15,151 bases of DNA, taken from positions 1 through 15,151 of the forward strand of contig CAZTME010000021.1 of assembly GCA_964614795.1 (NCBI GenBank), in the 5' to 3' direction. Under the pieces are notes generated by a model. The model was given only the letters and a program-made list of their open reading frames with translations. It was not told the origin of the DNA and ran no database searches. Below are positions 6,486-13,546 of the stretch, in pieces; position 1 is the first letter of the stretch; each line of letters opens with the position of its first letter. The DNA comes from CAZTME01 sp964614795. GTDB lineage: Bacteria; Patescibacteriota; Microgenomatia; UBA1400; PJMF01. Position numbers and translations under genes: made by a program.

Positions 6486-7796
6486 TTAGGGCATTAAATT
6501 TTGAAAAATCTGTTTGATTTTTTTAGTGATAGAACCGGGATTTAAATTTGAAAATAATGATGCAAGTTCAAAACCACCATTGGCTTTTTGTTCACCAAAC
6601 AATCTGGCATATTCCAACAGACCAACGCTGCCGGCATAAGAAGGCTTGGTAATATCCAGAGTTAAACCATCCATTTCGGTGGGTGCTCCAATGCGAGCCG
6701 GTAATTTAAAATGTTGTTTGGCCAGTGTTAACAAACCCACTGTTTCGGCTCCTCCACCCACAATTACCAAGCCGGCAGGTAATTGAGTTAGAATTCTTTC
6801 CTTTTCTAGTTGTTCGTGAATTAATGAAAAAAGTTCTACAACTCTGGGAGCAATAATGCCGTCAACTAGTGTTTTTTTAGAAAGCACTGCCGAATGTTCA
6901 TCATTACTTAAATCCGCCAGTCTTAATTCATCCGCTTTGCGTCTTCTAACACTAAAATCTTGTTTTGATTCTCCGGTAAGAGGTTTCATGGGTTTGAAAG
7001 ACTCGTTGGAGAGGGATAACTTAATTTTTTCAGCTATGTCCATACTTACTTGACAACCAACCGCAATATCCTGAGTAATTAGATGAGCCCCAATGGGTAC
7101 GGATCCGGAATATCTGAGTGAGCCATCTACGTAAGCACAAATTGAAGTACTGCCAGCGCCAATATCAATTAGCACCACACCCAACTCTTTTTCCGTTTCA
7201 GTTAGGATCACTCCGCTGGCTGAAAGTCCGGCGAAAACAAATCCATCCACCTGCAAGCCGAGATTTTCCATTACGCGAGTGGCATTTCTTAAAACCGGTG
7301 TTTTGGCGGCAATCACATGCACATCCGCCTCCAGTCTGATGCCAACCATGCCAATCGGATCGCGAATATCTTCTTGAGAATCAACTTTGTAGGTGTTGGG
7401 AATGACATGAATAATTTCCGTATCTGCCGGTAATGAAACCGCTCGAGCGGCCTCAATCACTCTGGCTACATCTTCCGGTGAAATTTCTTGCTGTGGTGAA
7501 GCAACGGCCACCACTCCTTTTGAATTAAGAGAATGTACGTGTCTTGGACCTCCAACGCTCATCCAAGCGGATCTTACTTCAAAACCTGCCATTCTTTCTG
7601 CCGCATCCAGACTTTCAGAAACTGTATTGACTACTTTTTCCAAGTCAATAATTTGCGAACGCTTCATGCCTTTTGAAGGAACAGCGCTTACTCCTATCAC
7701 TTGAAGATTACCGGATTCCGGCAAGTGTTTAGCAATCAAAGTTACACATTTATCGGTGCCAATATCAATAGCGGTAATTATTTGTTCTTGAGGCAT
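6486..7796 (-). CDS. ftsA: Cell division protein FtsA, actin-like FtsZ membrane anchor
   Basis: A 436-residue actin-family ATPase that tethers FtsZ to the inner membrane. Phosphate 1 motif AIDIGTDKC is at 9-17, the FtsA-specific 1C region with SVGGPRHVHS is near 80-160, phosphate 2 motif VLIDIGAGSTSIC is at 208-220, and the adenosine motif LVIVGGGAE is at 343-351. The C-terminus GSITKKIKQIFQNLMP is a short amphipathic helix of the kind that inserts in the membrane. Residues about 264-305, between the two lobes of subdomain 2, form a charged insert (KPMKPLTGES...RRRKADELRLADLS) that looks longer than in E. coli FtsA. It lies 31 nt after ftsQ with no clear Shine-Dalgarno sequence. Confidence 0.97.
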   Translation of the reverse strand: MPQEQIITAIDIGTDKCVTLIAKHLPESGNLQVIGVSAVPSKGMKRSQIIDLEKVVNTVSESLDAAERMAGFEVRSAWMSVGGPRHVHSLNSKGVVAVASPQQEISPEDVARVIEAARAVSLPADTEIIHVIPNTYKVDSQEDIRDPIGMVGIRLEADVHVIAAKTPVLRNATRVMENLGLQVDGFVFAGLSASGVILTETEKELGVVLIDIGAGSTSICAYVDGSLRYSGSVPIGAHLITQDIAVGCQVSMDIAEKIKLSLSNESFKPMKPLTGESKQDFSVRRRKADELRLADLSNDEHSAVLSKKTLVDGIIAPRVVELFSLIHEQLEKERILTQLPAGLVIVGGGAETVGLLTLAKQHFKLPARIGAPTEMDGLTLDITKPSYAGSVGLLEYARLFGEQKANGGFELASLFSNLNPGSITKKIKQIFQNLMP

Positions 7797-7827
7797 AAAC
7801 TTTTATAGTAACTACAGCATAGCAAAT

Positions 7828-8682
7828 TTACTCATTTCTGCGAAGTACTGGTAATTTTAAACGCAGATCAATTGAACCTTCTTCGCTTGACCAATTTTGA
7901 TATTGATTGCTGGCAATAATCACTTGTAATTTTGCCAAATCGGTGAGAATTTCTTGAGGATTAAGTATAAAGATCATTGAAGATTGATCAAGACTCAATT
8001 GCAGTTCAATTGGTGAAATAATCTTTACTTGATAATTAAATTGTGTAGAAAAAAATGAGTTCAGAGCTAATAATGAATTATTTAGCCATTCTGGCACTAG
8101 TTGTGCGACTTGATTATTGGTATCTATATTTAAAATTGAGTTATTTACTTCAAAGTGTACATTGATTGGTTGTTGATTATCTAAAAATACCATTTCTCGA
8201 TTTGGTAATACTCCAATTTTGTGATCATCTAACTTAAATGCATACTCAATTGACAGTTCTTCTATCATGCAATTTAATTGGTCCGGCCAAATAAATTGAC
8301 AGTATTTAAGTGAGCCGGCAAATTGTTGTAATTGATTTTTTGTAAGTTCATAGTGATGATCTGAAAAAGCAGGTCGATTTAACAATGAGGATAACACTCG
8401 TTCCCATTGAGAATGACAAGGTTCGCTGTTCGGTTGTGTGCAATTAATGGTTTTAATGATGGGAAAAGAAGCAAAAACCTGTTGGGAAAAGTTTGTTTTT
8501 AGTATTAAAAATAATCCGCTGGAAAAACCTAGGCAACATACTATAAAAAACGAGATTACTGGCCAATGGAGAAATTTAAAATAATTGTCTCTCTTCGAAT
8601 TGCGTTTAATTTTCGGTTGGACGGCCTGATGATTAATGACCGTTTTTTTTTGAAAAGAATGGTGTTTTTTTAACTTGATCAT
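7828..8682 (-). CDS. ftsQ: FtsQ/DivIB-like division protein, divergent
   Basis: A 284-residue bitopic protein. It has a Lys/Arg-rich cytoplasmic tail (1-38), one membrane segment (about 40-62), and an extracytoplasmic part with a POTRA-like block ending in IWPDQLNCMIEELSIEYAFKL (131-151), which parallels the WPxxLxVxIxExxPxA pattern of FtsQ. The C-terminal block ending GSIDLRLKLPVLR matches the usual IDLR close. Identification rests on topology, these weak motifs and position between murG and ftsA. Four extracytoplasmic Cys residues (81, 89, 128, 138) flank the POTRA-like part and may form disulfides. The start ATG overlaps the murG stop as ATGA, indicating coupled translation. In known systems FtsQ links FtsB/FtsL to the divisome. 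Confidence 0.8.
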   Translation of the reverse strand: MIKLKKHHSFQKKTVINHQAVQPKIKRNSKRDNYFKFLHWPVISFFIVCCLGFSSGLFLILKTNFSQQVFASFPIIKTINCTQPNSEPCHSQWERVLSSLLNRPAFSDHHYELTKNQLQQFAGSLKYCQFIWPDQLNCMIEELSIEYAFKLDDHKIGVLPNREMVFLDNQQPINVHFEVNNSILNIDTNNQVAQLVPEWLNNSLLALNSFFSTQFNYQVKIISPIELQLSLDQSSMIFILNPQEILTDLAKLQVIIASNQYQNWSSEEGSIDLRLKLPVLRRNE

Positions 8683-9740
8683 GATTGAGAAATATGTGTG
8701 ATGAGATTAAGTAACTTTTGATGAGGCTCAAGCGATTGTTGAGGAATATTTCTAACTACATTTTTGAATTGATAATCGGCTAAAATTTCCATAACTGCAA
8801 ATGGTGTTTTTTCATTTTGAGATATTACTTCACACCACTCAAGTTTTTTTTTAGCAAAATTGGCATTTTGTTGTTGCTCTTGGTTGGCGCTATTGGGTAG
8901 TGGAATAAAAACAGTTGGAACGTTCCAAGCAATTATTTCAGCAGTCGTATTGGCACCAGCTCTAGAAATCACCAAATTGGTGTGAGCATAACACCAAGCC
9001 AATTCGATGGGCGAAAGAGTTTTTCTTGGTTCGTAGTTTTTGTGATTGGTAATAACTTGATGATCCGGTCGGTCGCCGGTTTGATGAATAATGGGAATAG
9101 ATGAATGTTTTAAAATGAATGGCAAAAGTTCGTGATTAAAAAAGTGTGAGCCAGTACTCCCGCCTAAAATTAAAATAAAAGGTAGATCTTTGTTCCACCA
9201 CTCCGGTTTTTGGGTTTTGGAAATTAATGATAATCTCAAGGGTAAGCCCACTACCACGCTTTTTTCAGAAAATTTGTTATTTTTGGTATCACTAAAAGAA
9301 AGAGCTAATTTTTTGGCTAATTTTGCAACAAATCTATTACTTTGGCTAAGAGAAAATGTTTGTTCATGAGTTAAAATGGGTATGCGCAACAACCAAGAGG
9401 CGATGACTGTGGGTATAGAAACGTAACTACCAAAAGAAACTACGCAATCGGGTTTTTCTTTGTTTAAAATTTGAAAACTTCTCCATGTGGAAGTGATGAT
9501 TTTTTGCCATTCAATTAAAGTTTTGGCTAATCCATACCAACCTGATCTACCGGAATTAATTTTATAAAAGCGCACATTCAATTTTTCAGCCTCTTTTTCC
9601 TCAGGACTAATTACAGCTAAATCTCGCATGGCTGAACTTCGACCAATCATGACAAAAGTTGCGGGAAAATTGATGGATTGAACATACTCAACCAAGGCAA
9701 AGGCTGGACTGGGATGACCACCGGTGAGTACTATTTTCAT
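8679..9740 (-). CDS. murG: MurG, lipid II-forming GlcNAc transferase (divergent form)
   Basis: A 353-residue GT-B glycosyltransferase that adds GlcNAc from UDP-GlcNAc to lipid I on the cytoplasmic membrane face. The N-terminal loop is TGGHPSPA at 6-13, shorter than the usual GGTGGHxxPA. Further marks: VSFGSYVSIPTVIAS (101-115), HEQT at 125-128 (usually HEQN), the second domain GGSTGS (193-198), VISRAGANTTAEI (257-269) for UDP-GlcNAc binding, and QEQQQNA (287-293). These place it securely in MurG; the short first loop and the IGRSSAM...SPEEKE region recall Patescibacterial MurG (from memory). It starts 7 nt after ftsW and ends overlapping ftsQ. Confidence 0.95.
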   Translation of the reverse strand: MKIVLTGGHPSPAFALVEYVQSINFPATFVMIGRSSAMRDLAVISPEEKEAEKLNVRFYKINSGRSGWYGLAKTLIEWQKIITSTWRSFQILNKEKPDCVVSFGSYVSIPTVIASWLLRIPILTHEQTFSLSQSNRFVAKLAKKLALSFSDTKNNKFSEKSVVVGLPLRLSLISKTQKPEWWNKDLPFILILGGSTGSHFFNHELLPFILKHSSIPIIHQTGDRPDHQVITNHKNYEPRKTLSPIELAWCYAHTNLVISRAGANTTAEIIAWNVPTVFIPLPNSANQEQQQNANFAKKKLEWCEVISQNEKTPFAVMEILADYQFKNVVRNIPQQSLEPHQKLLNLITHISQS

Positions 9741-9747
9741 AAAATGA

Positions 9748-10842
9748 TTATCCGGGTTTTTTTCTATTTTCTAAGTATATCCTGAAAACAATTGCCAATG
9801 CAAAAACGTTCATTAAAAGTGATGATCGACCATAGGAAACCAGAGGTAATGGAATGCCGGTTAATGGCACTAAAGCGGTAACTGCGGCTAGATTCAGAAA
9901 AGCTTGAAAAATTAACCATAGTAACAAACCCGTACCTAGTAATTGTGTTGGTGCACTGGCTTGTGAAATAATTTTTTTGCCTGAGAAAAAAATCATAAAA
10001 TAAATCAATATAAGGATCATTAAACCGATCAAACCTGTTTCCTCACCAATAATTGCTCCAATTGAGTCGGTGGTGGCTTCAGGCACATAACTGAATTTTT
10101 GAGATGAATTGCCCAGTCCTTGACCAAACATCCCTCCTCTACCCAAAGCTAAAGTTAATTGCCGAACATGAAAACTGCTACCGAGCGGATCGCTTTCGGG
10201 ATTGAAAAATGTTAACACTCTTTGCAAGCGATAGGGGGCAATGATAATTAAAATAATCAAGATTGGGATTGCCAAAGCGCCAATAATTAACAAATGTTTT
10301 AAAGCGTGACCGGATAAATAATAGAGAGAAATCACTAAAGCGACCAAAACTAGGAGTGAGCCCAAATCCGGTTGCAGGAGTAATAAAATAATTGGTAAAA
10401 CCAAGCTGGAAATCAAAATGATAAAATTATCTTTAAAACGGCTTTGAGTCATCCAAGCTGAAGAACTCAAAATTAAAATAAATTTTAAAAATTCCACAGG
10501 TTGTATAACCATTGGGCCGACTTGAAGCCAACGACTGGCTCCATTTACTGTAACTCCCAATCCTGGAAATAGTGTTGCTAACATCAATAAGATCGCAAAT
10601 CCATAGAGAATCAAGTGGGTTTTGAAATAAAATTTTATGGGAATGATTAAACCCAAAAGCCAAAAAATCATGGCCAAACCAATACCAATTAAATGATTGG
10701 AAAACAAACGAAGAGAATTATTAAAAATATTGTAACTTTGAGGTCCTGAAGCTTCAAAAACAAAAATCACTCCAATAATCAATAAAACAAAAATATTGAT
10801 TAAATAAAGCCAGGGACTTAATGAAAAATTTCTTCTTTTCAT
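9748..10842 (-). CDS. ftsW: FtsW, SEDS-family septal glycan polymerase
   Basis: A 364-residue membrane protein with about ten hydrophobic segments. SEDS marks: NGASRWLQVGPMVIQPVEFLK (100-120), QPDLGS (157-162), NPESDPLGSSFHVRQ (214-228), ALGRGGMFGQGLGNSSQKF (232-250), PEATTDSIGAIIGEETGLIG (254-273) with the conserved Asp 259, and the C-terminal LTGIPLPLVSYGRSS (327-341). GQGLGNSxQKxxYxPEAxTD is characteristic of FtsW rather than RodA, and the place before murG fits. The usual SYGGSS is SYGRSS here (Arg 339). The partner class B transpeptidase FtsI is not in the window. A 197-nt structured gap precedes it, and the start has no clear Shine-Dalgarno sequence. Confidence 0.95.
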   Translation of the reverse strand: MKRRNFSLSPWLYLINIFVLLIIGVIFVFEASGPQSYNIFNNSLRLFSNHLIGIGLAMIFWLLGLIIPIKFYFKTHLILYGFAILLMLATLFPGLGVTVNGASRWLQVGPMVIQPVEFLKFILILSSSAWMTQSRFKDNFIILISSLVLPIILLLLQPDLGSLLVLVALVISLYYLSGHALKHLLIIGALAIPILIILIIIAPYRLQRVLTFFNPESDPLGSSFHVRQLTLALGRGGMFGQGLGNSSQKFSYVPEATTDSIGAIIGEETGLIGLMILILIYFMIFFSGKKIISQASAPTQLLGTGLLLWLIFQAFLNLAAVTALVPLTGIPLPLVSYGRSSLLMNVFALAIVFRIYLENRKKPG

Positions 10843-10870
10843 TTAGGCAAGCATCAAATTTTTTACCACG

Positions 10871-10953
10871 ACTCTAGAGTTTATTAAACTTGTCACACAA
10901 TAACAACACGATTTGTTTCTCAAATTAATTCATGTTTTTATTGTGCGACATGT
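10871..10953. other. Cluster of dyad symmetries in the mraY-ftsW gap
   Basis: Three elements abut. ACTCTAGAGT (10871-10880) is a perfect palindrome. AGTTTATTAAACT (10878-10890) is a perfect dyad about one central base. A long imperfect inverted repeat pairs TGTCACACAATAA (10891-10903) with TTATTGTGCGACA (10938-10950), 12 of 13 plus one G-U in one orientation, continuing inward through AACA/TGTT. Its loop holds a further ATTTG/CAAAT hairpin. No T-run follows. It could be an mRNA structure, a processing site, a protein-binding region or a small mobile-element relic. Confidence 0.65.
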
Positions 10954-11023
10954 CTATTCAAAATAACCATTTGGTTGAGTATGTTAAAAATGTTTTCTCA
11001 TTTTTTTTATCAACTCCAATTCT

Positions 11024-11044
11024 GATGAAAAAACCCGTTTCATC
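11024..11044 (-). other. Small hairpin across the mraY stop codon
   Basis: On the minus strand GATGAAA and TTTCATC form perfect 7-bp arms around a 7-base loop CGGGTTT, spanning the mraY TGA. It lacks a downstream T-run, so it is not called a terminator. Confidence 0.45.
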
Positions 11045-12089
11045 TTACAGAAGTGAGCCAAACACCAAAAATGGTTAATAAAATTTGCAACAACCAAGCT
11101 CTTTGTACGATTTTTGGCTCCTCCCACCCATATTTTTGTAAAGTAAGATGGATAGGAGCTGCCGGGAAAATTTTTCGTTTTAAGAATTTCTTTGACAAAA
11201 GTTGAATAAATGAAGTTGTAATTTCCACAACAAAAATAAAACCAATCACCACCAGAGCGAAAGGTTTACCAAGTAGTAAACCTACAACCGCCAAAGTGGC
11301 TCCAAAAGAGAGAGAGCCAACATCCCCCATAAATAATCGTGCGGGGAAGACATTAAAGTATAAAAATGAAATCAGCGAACCAATCCATAAAGCGATAAAG
11401 ACAGCCAATGGCACATCCAAAATTGCAGCCGATAAAAACCACAAGCCAAACAAGGAAATCATGAGTGAGCCGGCCGCCAAGCCGTCAAGACCATCGGTGA
11501 TGTTGACCGCATTGGCGAAGGCCACAATGATAAAAGTGGCAAAAGGCACATACCACCAGCCAATTGAAAAAGTACCAATAAAAGGAATATTAATAATAGA
11601 AATACCTAGCCAAAAATAAAGGAGTGAGCCAAGAATAAATCCCAGAGTCAATTGAAAAAATAACTTATGTTTCATGCTTAAACCGAAAAAACCTTTTCTG
11701 GCAAGTTGAAAGAATTTTTTTGTATCATCATATAAACCCAGGAGTCCAAAACCAATAAAGGCAAAAAATAAAATACTAACAACTGCCCAAGAATTGCCAT
11801 GAATGCTGGTAATGGCGACACCTGCCTGCTCAAGAACGTAAATTAGTAAGGCAAATAAAGCTGAAACAACTAAAATAACCAAGAGTCCTCCGCCAATTGG
11901 CACGCCTTCTTTATGTTGATGAAAACGATTAAAAATTGAAGTGGCTTTTCCGAAAACATCTTTGGAAATTTGTTTTGCTCTTTGAAATCTTAAGGAGTAA
12001 AGCACATTGATAAAAGGAACAATAAAAGCGGAAGTCACCGCAAAAGAAGTTAACAATATTCCCAGCAGAAGCGATAAGGCTTGATTCAT
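11040..12089 (-). CDS. mraY: MraY, phospho-MurNAc-pentapeptide translocase (lipid I synthase)
   Basis: A 349-residue polytopic membrane enzyme that transfers phospho-MurNAc-pentapeptide to undecaprenyl phosphate. Motifs: HKEGVPIGGG (59-68), GLYDDTKK (118-125) with the Asp pair 121-122, FANAVNITDGLDGLAAG (191-207) with the Mg-binding NxxDGLDG, RLFMGDVGSLSFG (251-263), and a C-terminal APIHLTLQKYGWEEPKIVQRAW (311-332). The family normally has PxHHHFExxGW at the last site; only the first His (314) is kept. The size and the remaining catalytic Asp residues are normal, so it is probably active. The start overlaps the murA stop as ATGA. A structured 197-nt gap, not murD, follows. Confidence 0.95.
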   Translation of the reverse strand: MNQALSLLLGILLTSFAVTSAFIVPFINVLYSLRFQRAKQISKDVFGKATSIFNRFHQHKEGVPIGGGLLVILVVSALFALLIYVLEQAGVAITSIHGNSWAVVSILFFAFIGFGLLGLYDDTKKFFQLARKGFFGLSMKHKLFFQLTLGFILGSLLYFWLGISIINIPFIGTFSIGWWYVPFATFIIVAFANAVNITDGLDGLAAGSLMISLFGLWFLSAAILDVPLAVFIALWIGSLISFLYFNVFPARLFMGDVGSLSFGATLAVVGLLLGKPFALVVIGFIFVVEITTSFIQLLSKKFLKRKIFPAAPIHLTLQKYGWEEPKIVQRAWLLQILLTIFGVWLTSVR

Positions 12090-13408
12090 GATGAGGTAAT
12101 TTTTATATCTCCACCCAGGGCAATTAATCTTTCCGGGAGTTCTTCATAGCCGCGATCAATTTGACCGATGTTGGTTAATGTGGTGACGCCTTTGGCTGCC
12201 AAGCCGGCGATTAATATTGTAGCTCCCTGACGAAGGTCATGAACTGCGCAAGTAGTGCCTCGCAACTGAGTTTTTCCAAAAATCCTTATCGCATGCTTTG
12301 CATTTGGAGTATCATCTTCCATATTAAAGTTATAGACCTTGTCTGGAAAAGTTACCTCGGGTTGATACTCTTCAATTTTGGCTCCCATTTGAACAAGCGC
12401 CCCGGTGTGTTGAAAGCGAGACTGCATAATTGTTTCATGCACAATGCTTTCACCCTCACATTGAGTTAATAGCGTTGTCATGAGTGGTTGCCAATCAGTC
12501 ATAAAACCAGGATGAATTTGTGTTTCGATATCGGTGGCTACCAGTGGGCGATGATAGAAAAAACGAATGCCATACTGTCCCACTTCGTAGCCGGCATGGA
12601 TTTCTCTCAATTTTTCCAAAAATGCTTCCAAATGTTCAGACTTAGCATTTTCAATAATGATGTCACCTTTGGTGGCAAGCGCCGCCACAGCATAGCTCAC
12701 GGCTTCGTTTCGGTCGGGCATGATTTTATGAATGGCGCCATTAAGGCCTTGAACGCCATTAACTTCAATAATTTTTCCCGGTCTTCGACGAATTTGCGCT
12801 CCCATAGCGTTTAAAAACGTGATGAGATCGTCAATTTCCGGTTCTTCAGCGGAATTTTCAATAATTGTTTTGCCTTTAGCCAATGTTGCAGCCATAAGAA
12901 TAGTTTCCGTGCCGGTGTGTGAGTTTTTTGAAAAACGGTATACACAGCCATGCAAACCGCTGGTTTGGGCTTCTATACCTTTTTTGGTTAGTTTGACTTT
13001 GGCACCCATGGCCTCCAAACCCGCAATGTGTCTATCCAGTGGCCGAGCACCTATTTTGTCGCCCCCGGGTAGCGGAACTATCGCTTGACCAAATTTTGCA
13101 AGCAAAACCGGCACAAACATGGAGGAAAAACGTCCTTGTTCTCCGGTTTCACTGGGAACTTGACTTAGTTTCATACCTTGTGGATTAATAAATAAGGCTC
13201 GCTCGCCTGCGGTTTTGGCAACGCCACCCAATTGATTGATAATTTTGGCGACTGTTTCAACATCGGCAATGCGAGAGAAATTAAGCAATCTTGACTCGGA
13301 TGATCCAAGCAGAGCTGCTATCATTAATTTGTAGGATGCGTTTTTAGCTCCCCCCAGTCGAATTGAGCCACGTAAGGGATTTCCACCGGTAATGTGTAAA
13401 GTGCGCAT
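12086..13408 (-). CDS. murA: MurA, UDP-GlcNAc enolpyruvyl transferase with Asp in the Cys site
   Basis: A 440-residue enzyme of the EPSP-synthase fold that catalyses the first committed step of peptidoglycan synthesis, transferring enolpyruvate from PEP to UDP-GlcNAc. Lys 22 and Asn 23 (GGAKNA) match the E. coli numbering. The active-site loop reads LPGGDKIGARPLD (113-125), with Asp 117 where E. coli has Cys 115. Other marks: TDWQPL (Asp of the catalytic pair), SRFQHTGAL, and DLRQGATILIAGLA near the C-terminus. Asp at this site is known in mycobacterial and chlamydial MurA and makes the enzyme insensitive to fosfomycin. A TATACT box sits 7 nt upstream of the ATG and no Shine-Dalgarno sequence is seen. 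Confidence 0.97.
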   Translation of the reverse strand: MRTLHITGGNPLRGSIRLGGAKNASYKLMIAALLGSSESRLLNFSRIADVETVAKIINQLGGVAKTAGERALFINPQGMKLSQVPSETGEQGRFSSMFVPVLLAKFGQAIVPLPGGDKIGARPLDRHIAGLEAMGAKVKLTKKGIEAQTSGLHGCVYRFSKNSHTGTETILMAATLAKGKTIIENSAEEPEIDDLITFLNAMGAQIRRRPGKIIEVNGVQGLNGAIHKIMPDRNEAVSYAVAALATKGDIIIENAKSEHLEAFLEKLREIHAGYEVGQYGIRFFYHRPLVATDIETQIHPGFMTDWQPLMTTLLTQCEGESIVHETIMQSRFQHTGALVQMGAKIEEYQPEVTFPDKVYNFNMEDDTPNAKHAIRIFGKTQLRGTTCAVHDLRQGATILIAGLAAKGVTTLTNIGQIDRGYEELPERLIALGGDIKITSS

Positions 13409-13415
13409 GTTCTAA

Positions 13416-13421
13416 AGTATA
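13416..13421 (-). promoter_or_regulatory. Candidate -10 box of murA, possibly giving a leaderless mRNA
   Basis: TATACT lies 7 nt before the murA ATG, so transcription would begin at or next to the start codon. It sits in the 138-nt murB-murA gap. No good -35 is visible at 16-19 bp; the area upstream is an eight-T run after CATGATG. The box resembles the one before the ileS leader. Confidence 0.4.
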
Positions 13422-13453
13422 CACCGCTAGAAGAAAAAAAACATCATGACTTA

Positions 13454-13473
13454 AATAATTGAAAATAATTGAA
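13454..13473. repeat. Tandem 10-bp repeat in the murB-murA gap
   Basis: AATAATTGAA occurs twice in direct succession. The rest of the 138-nt gap (13409-13546) is AT-rich with no strong hairpin and no convincing gene. Confidence 0.6.
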
Positions 13474-13546
13474 AATGTGCCAAAAGCTTCATCAAGTTTC
13501 TGCATGAACATACTGCGCGAAAACTCTAGATACAGCAATACTCAGT

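Noticed and set aside
10862..10905. Promoter directly before ftsW
   Set aside because: TAATAA and TAGAGT boxes exist in this stretch but no reasonable -35 lies at 16-18 bp; too weak to list.
10843..11039. Decayed murD relic
   Set aside because: No frame shows Mur ligase motifs such as GTNGK or HHP, and the segment is far too short; only dyad structure is visible.
11024..11044. Hairpin at the mraY end as a terminator
   Set aside because: The T residues lie in the loop and 3' arm, not after the stem.
1749..12089. Possible alternative genetic code with TGA as Gly or Trp
   Set aside because: ileS, murG, murA and mraY all end at TGA at the expected protein ends, and Trp is encoded by TGG in conserved positions.
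13432..13449. Eight-T run before murA as an intrinsic terminator of murB
   Set aside because: No stable GC-containing hairpin precedes the run.
13344..13538. 64-residue minus-strand frame across the murB-murA gap
   Set aside because: It overlaps the start of murA in another frame, has no ATG at its head and no recognisable motif; the gap looks non-coding.
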